DNA of 6,550 bases from an uncultured Prevotella sp. (GTDB taxonomy: Bacteria; Bacteroidota; Bacteroidia; Bacteroidales; Bacteroidaceae): positions 1-6,550 of the forward strand of contig CAMGFM010000076.1 of the NCBI GenBank assembly GCA_946055365.1, in the 5' to 3' direction. The notes under the pieces were generated by a model that saw nothing but the letters and a program-made list of their open reading frames with translations, was not told the origin of the DNA and did no database searches. The position numbers were made by a program, and so were the translations under genes. Shown here in pieces: positions 1-4,659 of this stretch (position 1 is its first letter; every line of letters begins with the position of its first letter).

Positions 1-19
1 CACGACGCTCTTCCGATCT
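1..19 (+). other. Residual Illumina adapter, not genomic
   Basis: The first 19 bases, CACGACGCTCTTCCGATCT, equal the last 19 bases of the Illumina TruSeq Read 1 adapter/primer, which ends ...CTACACGACGCTCTTCCGATCT. Genomic sequence therefore starts at base 20. The final T of the adapter joins the genomic AA at 20-21 to form a false TAA stop in the reading frame of the first gene. Confidence 0.97.
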
Positions 20-21
20 AA

Positions 22-996
22 CTGAAAAGTTTTGCAACGAGGTTCTATGTTCCTTTGGCCTACCTCTTCTTGGGTGAATTGCCAAAAGAAAGCATCCCTT
101 TCCCCATGTTTAGAGGAGAGGCAGGACAGCATAGCCGCTTTGATTTGTATGTGTATGATGCTGTTAGGGGTGGCCATGCCATGCAGGAATGGCTGGAAGA
201 ATATTTGGAGTACAACGAGATAGAATCTTGTAGCTTTGTTGGAACAATGACTATTGACCATTCTGTTAATGAGGCAGTGGAAAAGCTGCGGACAATATTG
301 GACCTTGACAGCCGATGGGCTTTCAGTCTCTCCACGCCAGATGCGGCCGTTAGCCTCCTCAGTCAAAAGCTGGAGGATGCAGGTGTCTTCTTGGCATATA
401 ACGGTGTGGTGGGCAACAACACGCACAGGCCATTGAAGGTGAGTGAATGTAGGGGGTTTGCCTTGGTAAGTGCGACAGCTCCATACATATTTGTCAATAG
501 TGCAGACAGTAAAAGTGCGCAGTTGTTTACTTTAGTACACGAGGCAGCTCATCTGATGCTTGGTGTAAGCGCAGGACATGCAGGAAGCGAGGTGTTGAAT
601 CATGAGGTCACAGAGAACTATTGCGACAGAGTAGCCGCTGAATTTCTTGTTCCGGCATCAGTGTTGCGCGAGATATGGAATAACGACACGAAGTATGTTG
701 CGAGGAGATTTAAGGCCAGCGAGCTTGTAGTGGCGAGGCGCGCGCATGATTTGGGCCTTATGTCAAATGCAGATTACAAGTCTTTCTGGCTTATGTACAG
801 TCTGCGACAAGACATTGCAAAAAAGAAATCTGCTGGAGGTAGCTTCTACCTCACCAGTGTCAAGCGCGTCGGAAGGAATTTTGCAATTCACGTGAGGAAT
901 GCTGTCAATAGCCAGCAGCTGAGTTATACGGACGCATATCGTTTGACTGGACTATACGGGAAAACGTATGATAATTTTATGACTAATAACATTTAA
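22..996 (+). CDS. ImmA/IrrE-family metallo-endopeptidase (COG2856), 5'-truncated by the contig end
   Basis: This is the C-terminal 324 residues of a zinc metallopeptidase of the ImmA/IrrE (COG2856) family. Members cleave or inactivate partner repressors or act in toxin-antitoxin-like modules, in the cytoplasm. Visible are the zinc motif HEAAH (residues 173-177 counted from base 22) in LVHEAAHLML. About 20 residues later comes the family block ENYCDRVAAEFLVP, with E198 a candidate third ligand. The first visible residues, LKSFATRFYVPLAYLFLGEL, match the linker that in long COG2856 proteins follows an N-terminal Xre-type helix-turn-helix. The frame is open from base 22 and the stop at 19-21 is an adapter artefact, so the true start and probably the HTH domain lie off the contig. 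A TTG at 55 could serve as a start but would cut into the conserved linker. The stop is TAA at 994-996, 6 bases before the DUF4411 gene, suggesting co-transcription. The specific substrate is unknown. Confidence 0.9.
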   Translation: MKSFATRFYVPLAYLFLGELPKESIPFPMFRGEAGQHSRFDLYVYDAVRGGHAMQEWLEEYLEYNEIESCSFVGTMTIDHSVNEAVEKLRTILDLDSRWAFSLSTPDAAVSLLSQKLEDAGVFLAYNGVVGNNTHRPLKVSECRGFALVSATAPYIFVNSADSKSAQLFTLVHEAAHLMLGVSAGHAGSEVLNHEVTENYCDRVAAEFLVPASVLREIWNNDTKYVARRFKASELVVARRAHDLGLMSNADYKSFWLMYSLRQDIAKKKSAGGSFYLTSVKRVGRNFAIHVRNAVNSQQLSYTDAYRLTGLYGKTYDNFMTNNI

Positions 997-1002
997 TGCG
1001 GC

Positions 1003-1487
1003 ATGGAATATTTATTTGACACAAATAGATTCGTAGAATCCAAGAAGAATTTGCCGATGGATGTCTGGCCAACGTTCTGGGGAAAATGGTGGAGCTGATA
1101 AACTCAGGAACGATCTATTCCATTGACAAGGTAAAAGACGAAATAGATAAAGGCGGAGACGAACTTACGGAATGGATACACGGCAATGCCCCGCATGGAT
1201 TCTTTCTGCGTCAAAATGAGAAAGTGATGCTTAAATTGGCTGAGACTATAGAATGGGCGAGGAATTGTCCCGTGAATTTTTCACAGGCGGCGATTTCTGG
1301 ATATGTAAATGTGGCTGATTCTTATCTTGTCGCGACTGCTGCTGCAAATGACATGACGCTCGTGACGTTTGAAAAGGGAAATCCACAGCGGCGAAATCGT
1401 GTAATGATTCCTGATGCCTGCAATGCTATCGGGGCAAGATGCTGTGACTTAAATACTGCACTGCGGGAATTAGGCATCCGTATATGA
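1003..1487 (+). pseudogene. DUF4411 family PIN-like protein, -1 frameshift at about 1080-1086
   Basis: Two overlapping frames together encode one protein of about 161 residues, the usual DUF4411 length. Frame one runs from ATG 1003 (MEYLFDTNRF...) to a stop at 1096-1098. Shifting back one base within GGGGAAAA (1079-1086) enters the frame of 1086-1487 without loss or gap. Candidate PIN acidic residues in the joined protein are D6 (LFDTN), D46/E47 (VKDEI), D106 (VADSYLVATA) and E124 (VTFE). PIN-like proteins are Mg2+-dependent ribonucleases, often toxins; DUF4411 genes commonly sit beside COG2856 peptidases, as here (6-base gap). Starting at ATG 1086 would omit the first catalytic Asp, so that start is unlikely. 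As written, frame one gives a 31-residue fragment. It is either a real inactivating mutation, an assembly error, or rescued by -1 frameshifting, since 1080-1086 reads G GGA AAA. No strong downstream stem-loop is visible. The activity is inferred from the family. Confidence 0.82.
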
Positions 1488-1654
1488 CGAGAGTGTAGGC
1501 TTAACCGTGACATGCCATGACAAAAGTAGTTTGAGGTGAGTCTTGTTAATTTGTCTTGACAGACATTGGTGTTATTCTCGAGGACACATTTCAGCCCTTG
1601 CGCCTTTGTCCTCCGCCCTTGGCGTGCGTGGTGTGAGGCGTCGGCATGTCCCGT
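1488..1654. other. Intergenic spacer between convergent units, no gene seen
   Basis: This stretch separates the DUF4411 stop from the terminator hairpin. Short open frames here have no recognisable protein features. A weak CGCC...GGCG pairing (around 1599-1624) is the only structure noted. Confidence 0.5.
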
Positions 1655-1721
1655 AGACACACAAAAGGCGGTGCATCCCCCTATTATGGAGAGATGCACC
1701 GCCTTTTGCTTATGTGTGTCT
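1655..1721. terminator. Bidirectional intrinsic terminator between convergent genes
   Basis: A perfect 16-bp inverted repeat, CAAAAGGCGGTGCATC (1662-1677) against GATGCACCGCCTTTTG (1693-1708), encloses a 15-base loop. The core stem is flanked by A and T tracts on both strands. It can extend with AGACACAC (1655-1662) pairing to GTGTGTCT (1714-1721), leaving 1708-1713 bulged. It lies 3 bases beyond the stop of the minus-strand FKBP gene and about 170 bases beyond the plus-strand DUF4411 gene, so it can end transcription from both sides. Confidence 0.9.
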
Positions 1722-1724
1722 GTG

Positions 1725-2411
1725 TCATTCATATATCCATACGCCGCGCGTCTGCCTGCCTGCGGGCTTGCCGTCGGGGGCTGCGACGCTGCTTGGCGAG
1801 ATGTCAGAGCGGTAGTAGGCCAGAAGCTCCACGTCATAGATGAGCGTGGAGTAGGGCTGTACCGACGGCGACTCCGAACCCGATATGCCGTAACCGAGCT
1901 GGTGCGGCACGGTGACGAGCCATCTGTCGCCGATGTGCATAGACTGGAAGGCCGTGGAGAGTCCCTTGGGCACCGATGAGGAGACGTTCACGCCCAGCAC
2001 GGAGGGTGTTATGAGGTCTTTGTCATACTCTCCCGGATAGGATTGTACGAACACGTAGCCCTCGGGATACTCTGTGGAGGGCAGCATCCTGCCCCTGATG
2101 TTCACCTTCACCGAGTCTGTGTAAAAGGGAACGCCCGAGCCGCTGCCTATGTTGAGAGCCTTGACGGCGACGTGGTCATAGGAGTGGGTGGCGACGCTCT
2201 CCTCAAGGCCGAAAGCCCGCAGCACCTTATAGTGAGGGTCGGTTGCCTCGAGCGACTTGGCTTGCAGGAAAATTCTCTCAAAGTAGGCCTCGTTGTCAGG
2301 CTGCCAGTTGGGGAACTCTTCCTCCTCGTTGTCGGTCTCGCTGCACGATGTCAGCGCGGCCATGGCTATGGCTGCGCCCGCAAAGAGCAGGTATCTCAGC
2401 TTGTTTCTCAT
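1725..2411 (-). CDS. FKBP-type peptidyl-prolyl isomerase-like lipoprotein
   Basis: The 228-residue protein starts with a lipoprotein signal (basic N-terminus, hydrophobic core, lipobox ALTSC with Cys23). An acidic SETDNEEEE stretch follows, resembling the lipoprotein export signal that directs Bacteroidota lipoproteins to the cell surface. Residues about 96-199 form an FKBP-like domain: VKVNIRGRML, KGLSTAFQSMHIGDRWLVTVPHQLGYG (147-175, shown in part) and the final strand YSTLIYDVELLAY. Residues 200-228 form a polar tail. FKBPs catalyse cis-trans isomerisation of prolyl bonds and help folding in the envelope. Against human FKBP12, my by-eye alignment places Ile105 at Tyr26 and Leu151 at Trp59, while Tyr174 fits Tyr82; catalysis is therefore uncertain. 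The ATG abuts the glyS stop (TAAATG), so it is the second gene of the glyS operon. Its stop (TGA, 1725-1727) is followed directly by a strong terminator. Confidence 0.88.
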   Translation of the reverse strand: MRNKLRYLLFAGAAIAMAALTSCSETDNEEEEFPNWQPDNEAYFERIFLQAKSLEATDPHYKVLRAFGLEESVATHSYDHVAVKALNIGSGSGVPFYTDSVKVNIRGRMLPSTEYPEGYVFVQSYPGEYDKDLITPSVLGVNVSSSVPKGLSTAFQSMHIGDRWLVTVPHQLGYGISGSESPSVQPYSTLIYDVELLAYYRSDISPSSVAAPDGKPAGRQTRGVWIYE

Positions 2412-3953
2412 TTATTGCAGTTTTTTCAGAAGCCCCGAGATGCTCACCTTGTCTTCTATGATGCTCTGCAGCTGGTCTATGCTCACCCTCTCCTGCTGCA
2501 TGGTGTCGCGGAAACGCAGTGTCACGGTGTTGTCATTGAGCGTATCATAGTCGACGGTCACGCAGTAAGGAGTACCCACAGCGTCCTGTCTGCGGTAGCG
2601 TTTGCCTATGGTGTCCTTCTCGTCGTAGCTTGTATTGAAGTGGAACTTGAGGTTGTTTACTATCTCTCTTGCCTTTTCGGGCAGGCCGTCTTTCTTCACG
2701 AGCGGCAGCACTGCCAGCTTTGTGGGCGCGAGAGCGGGCGGCAGTAGCAGCACTACGCGTGTCTCGCCGTTGTCGAGCTTCTCCTCGCGGTAGGAGTGGC
2801 ACATGATGCTGAGGAACATGCGGTCTACGCCGATGGATGTCTCTATGTCATAGGGAGTGTAGCTCTCCTTGGTGACAGGGTCGAAGTATTTGATGGCCCT
2901 TCCGCAATATTTCTCGTGCTGTGAGAGGTCATAGTCGGTGCGGCTGTGTATGCCTTCCACCTCCTTGAAGCCAAACGGCATCCTGAACTCGATGTCTGTG
3001 GCCGCGTTGGCATAGAATGCGAGCTTCTCGTGGTCGTGGAAACGGTAGTTCTCTTCGCCAAACCCGAGTGCCTGATGCCACTTCATGCGTGTCTCCTTCC
3101 ACTTCTGGAACCACTCAATCTCCGTGCCGGGCTTCACGAAGAACTGCATCTCCATCTGCTCGAACTCCCTCATGCGGAAGATAAACTGCCTTGCCACGAT
3201 CTCGTTGCGGAACGCTTTGCCTATCTGTGCTATGCCAAACGGTATCTTCATGCGTCCTGTCTTCTGCACGTTGAGGTAGTTGACGAATATGCCCTGCGCT
3301 GTCTCTGGGCGCAGATAGACCTTGTTGCTGCCGTCGGCCACCGAGCCCATCTCCGTAGAGAACATCAGGTTGAACTGTCTAACGTCTGTCCAGTTCTTTG
3401 TGCCGCTGATGGGGTCTACTATCTCCTCGTCCTCGATTATCTGCTTGAGTTCTGCGAGGTCTGGGCCCTGCATTGCCGTGGCAAAACGCTCGTGCAGCGC
3501 GTCGCGCTTCTGCTGATGCTCTATCACCCTGGCGTTTGTGGCTCTGAACTGTGCCTCGTCAAACTTCTCGCCGAAGCGTTTGCGTGCCTTTTCAATTTCC
3601 TTTTCTATCTTCTCGTCGTATTTGGCTATCTGGTCTTCGATGAGAACGTCGGCGCGATAACGTTTCTTTGAGTCGCGGTTGTCAATGAGAGGGTCGTTAA
3701 AAGCGTCCACGTGTCCGCTTGCCTTCCATATTGTGGGGTGCATGAATATGGCGGAGTCGATGCCCACGATGTTTTCGTGCAGCAGTACCATGCTTTTCCA
3801 CCAGTATTCCTTGATGTTGTTCTTTAGTTCCACGCCGTTCTGTCCATAGTCATAGACGGCTGCGAGCCCGTCATATATCTCGCTGCTTGGGAACACAAAG
3901 CCATATTCCTTGCAGTGACTCACGATTTTCTTGAAAACGTCTTCTTGTGCCAT
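2412..3953 (-). CDS. glyS: Glycine--tRNA ligase, single-chain class II type
   Basis: This cytoplasmic enzyme charges tRNA-Gly with glycine using ATP. At 513 residues it is the homodimeric (alpha2) type, not the alpha2beta2 glyQ/glyS type. Visible blocks: N-terminal SSEIYDGLAAVYDYGQNG and VELKNN (23-46); SGHVDAFNDPL (79-89); a charged insertion typical of the family (about 100-175); LRPETAQGIFVNYLN (214-228); class II motif 2 FRNEIVARQFIFRMREFEQ (248-266); motif 3 GVDRMFLSI (375-383). The C-terminal anticodon-binding domain begins at LPPALAPTKLAVLPL (404-418) and includes GKRYRRQDAVGTPYCVTVD (450-468). No key motif is missing. The ATG (3951-3953) begins MAQEDVFKKI as in relatives. It is the first gene of an operon with the FKBP lipoprotein and is preceded by a leader of about 160 bases and a Bacteroidota-type promoter. 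Some genomes name this gene glyQS. Confidence 0.97.
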   Translation of the reverse strand: MAQEDVFKKIVSHCKEYGFVFPSSEIYDGLAAVYDYGQNGVELKNNIKEYWWKSMVLLHENIVGIDSAIFMHPTIWKASGHVDAFNDPLIDNRDSKKRYRADVLIEDQIAKYDEKIEKEIEKARKRFGEKFDEAQFRATNARVIEHQQKRDALHERFATAMQGPDLAELKQIIEDEEIVDPISGTKNWTDVRQFNLMFSTEMGSVADGSNKVYLRPETAQGIFVNYLNVQKTGRMKIPFGIAQIGKAFRNEIVARQFIFRMREFEQMEMQFFVKPGTEIEWFQKWKETRMKWHQALGFGEENYRFHDHEKLAFYANAATDIEFRMPFGFKEVEGIHSRTDYDLSQHEKYCGRAIKYFDPVTKESYTPYDIETSIGVDRMFLSIMCHSYREEKLDNGETRVVLLLPPALAPTKLAVLPLVKKDGLPEKAREIVNNLKFHFNTSYDEKDTIGKRYRRQDAVGTPYCVTVDYDTLNDNTVTLRFRDTMQQERVSIDQLQSIIEDKVSISGLLKKLQ

Positions 3954-4113
3954 TTCTTTTTCTTATGTTATTGTCTTGATATTCGCTGTGCCGTTGTCGT
4001 GAAGGCTCTTCTCGTCCTGTGCCTTGGCTGGTGTCGTGCAAGGCGCAGGCTCTCTTTGAGAAGTCTTCGGTGGCGTGTCAAGGAGTGTAGTGACGCACGC
4101 CACAAGACATTAG
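3954..4113 (-). promoter_or_regulatory. Long structured 5' leader of glyS
   Basis: If the -7 box at 4120-4127 is used, transcription starts near 4113 and leaves about 160 untranslated bases. Two hairpins are visible: GTGGCGTG (4070-4077) with CACGCCAC (4096-4103), a perfect 8 bp; and CCTGTGCCTTG (4016-4026) with CAAGGCGCAGG (4039-4049), 11 bp with one mismatch in the transcript sense. No U-tract follows either hairpin in the glyS direction, so a classical attenuator is not evident. No T-box sequence is recognised. Immediately before the ATG the sequence is A-rich (AAGAAAAAGAA), as is usual where Shine-Dalgarno sites are absent. Confidence 0.45.
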
Positions 4114-4119
4114 ATTTTG

Positions 4120-4127
4120 CAAAGTTA
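4120..4127 (-). promoter_or_regulatory. Bacteroidota -7 promoter box of the glyS operon
   Basis: The minus strand reads TAACTTTG, a perfect match to TAnnTTTG, the Bacteroidota sigma-ABfr -7 element. The same octamer stands before the fadL-like gene. A clear -33 TTTG is not present at 19-21 bp; the nearest is ATTG with 24 bp of spacing. The area between holds a short palindrome. Confidence 0.7.
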
Positions 4128-4135
4128 CATCTTTT

Positions 4136-4151
4136 CCGCCTATTTTGGCGG
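4136..4151. promoter_or_regulatory. Palindrome in the glyS promoter spacer
   Basis: CCGCC-TATTTT-GGCGG is a 5-bp inverted repeat with a 6-base AT spacer, extendable to 7 of 8 matching positions per arm. It lies just upstream of the -7 box, where a repressor would block RNA polymerase. Operator function is inference only. Confidence 0.4.
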
Positions 4152-4234
4152 CAATAATAGGTTAAATCATTTAAAACCCCGTCATTTTGCCCTGTCAGCT
4201 GTCGCCGGCGGTTGTGCCACGCGCCGCGTTTAGC

Positions 4235-4320
4235 GTGAAAAGTGGCGTTTGAGAGACGCGGACTGGCACTTGGGCGTGTGAAAAGTGGCACTTGAGAGAC
4301 GCGGACTGGCACTTGGGCGG
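4235..4320. repeat. Two tandem 43-bp repeat units
   Basis: Bases 4235-4277 and 4278-4320 are head-to-tail copies, 40 of 43 identical (two differences at the first core, one at the last base). Each begins GTGAAAAGTGGC and ends GGACTGGCACTTGGGCG. Each unit is itself a doublet of TGGCACTT-like octamers. Confidence 0.92.
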
Positions 4321-4336
4321 CGCAAAGTGCCACTTT
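4239..4336. repeat. Periodic array of AAGTGGCACTT-like cores, copy 1 (21-22 bp period)
   Basis: Octamers TGGCGTTT, TGGCACTT, TGGCACTT, TGGCACTT and TGCCACTT start at 4243, 4264, 4286, 4307 and 4328, so spacings are 21, 22, 21 and 21. The full core AAGTGGCACTT (4283-4293) is an odd palindrome around a central G; the last core AAGTGCCACTT (4325-4335) is its reverse complement. Spacers between cores are GC-rich. The array lies about 110 bases upstream of the glyS promoter and downstream of the fadL-like gene. Confidence 0.8.
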
Positions 4337-4400
4337 CTTTCGTGCCGTGAATGTTTATTGCAGCCGCGCGAGGGATCCGTGCGCAGTGCGAGGCTCTTGC

Positions 4401-4416
4401 CGCGTCACGTGGCGCG
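4401..4416. repeat. 16-bp near-perfect palindrome centred on CACGTG
   Basis: CGCGTCACGTGGCGCG is palindromic except for one position pair (T4405 opposite G4412). It lies between the repeat array and the conserved 50-bp block. It could be a protein-binding site or chance in GC-rich DNA. Confidence 0.45.
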
Positions 4417-4430
4417 TGTTTTCAGCGCAA

Positions 4431-4500
4431 GTCGGCCATTAGGCTGTCATGCGCAGGCGGGCTTTCTTTTTGACGTCTGTCTTTTTGATAAGACAGGCTG
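4431..4500. repeat. Dispersed intergenic block, copy 1
   Basis: Bases 4431-4480 align without gaps to 6501-6550 with 36 of 50 identical, including CTTTCTTTTTG. Directly after, CTGTCTT (4477-4483) and AAGACAG (4490-4496) form a 7-bp hairpin, extendable to 9 bp with one G-T pair, that may belong to the same element. Both copies are in plus orientation and follow an array of 21-22 bp repeats. Confidence 0.75.
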
Positions 4501-4519
4501 CGGCTCGGCGTTATGAGAA

Positions 4520-4547
4520 AAAAGAAAAGACGGCGGCCTTTTCTTTT
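4520..4547 (-). terminator. Second, AT-rich hairpin downstream of the fadL-like gene
   Basis: AAAAGAAAAG (4520-4529) and CTTTTCTTTT (4538-4547) are perfect 10-bp inverted arms around an 8-base GC-rich loop. In the fadL transcript sense the right arm runs into a U-rich tract, so it could act as a backup terminator behind 4571-4605. The stem itself is A/T-rich and weaker. Confidence 0.45.
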
Positions 4548-4570
4548 GCCAGCCTTGGTCATGGCGGCAC

Positions 4571-4605
4571 AAAAAAACTCCCCCAATGACATCACGTCAG
4601 GGGAG
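4571..4605 (-). terminator. Rho-independent terminator of the fadL-like gene
   Basis: Read on the minus strand: CTCCCC then TGAC, a short loop, GTCA, a TTG bulge, GGGGAG, then seven T (complement of A 4571-4577). This is a classic GC stem plus U-tract, about 55 bases after the stop codon. A T-rich stretch on the other side may also allow weak action on the plus strand. Confidence 0.9.
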
Positions 4606-4659
4606 AGCCTTTTCTTAAGAAATAAAAAAAATGTATTTAGTATATAAGAGTAGCCGTTG

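Noticed and set aside
32..223. Small open frame starting at 32
   Set aside because: It overlaps the metallopeptidase in another frame and has no recognisable features.
1086..1487. Complete short gene starting at ATG 1086
   Set aside because: This start would remove the LFDTN strand with the first PIN acidic residue, which is encoded just upstream in the other frame. GGGGAAA directly before it is too close to act as a ribosome-binding site.
1488..1654. Possible TTGACA -35 promoter element near 1555-1561
   Set aside because: Bacteroidota promoters use TTTG/TAnnTTTG, no matching -7 box follows, and no gene starts downstream on the plus strand.
2043..2747. Plus-strand open frame across the end of glyS and the FKBP gene
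   Set aside because: It is antisense to two supported genes and shows no domain or motif.
2946..3671. Long plus-strand open frame antisense to glyS
   Set aside because: It is a shadow of the synthetase gene: Leu/Val/Cys-rich, no motifs, no start signals.
3954..4113. T-box riboswitch for glycine
   Set aside because: No T-box consensus or terminator/antiterminator pair is visible, and T-boxes are not typical of Bacteroidota.
3968..4333. Minus-strand open frame of 121 codons in the glyS upstream gap
   Set aside because: It runs through the repeat array and the promoter region; the translation is Arg-rich without domain features. Low-complexity GC DNA explains the open frame.
4239..4336. CRISPR array
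   Set aside because: Repeats are only about 11 bp conserved with 10-11 bp spacers, and the spacers repeat between units (43-bp doublet). No cas genes are present.
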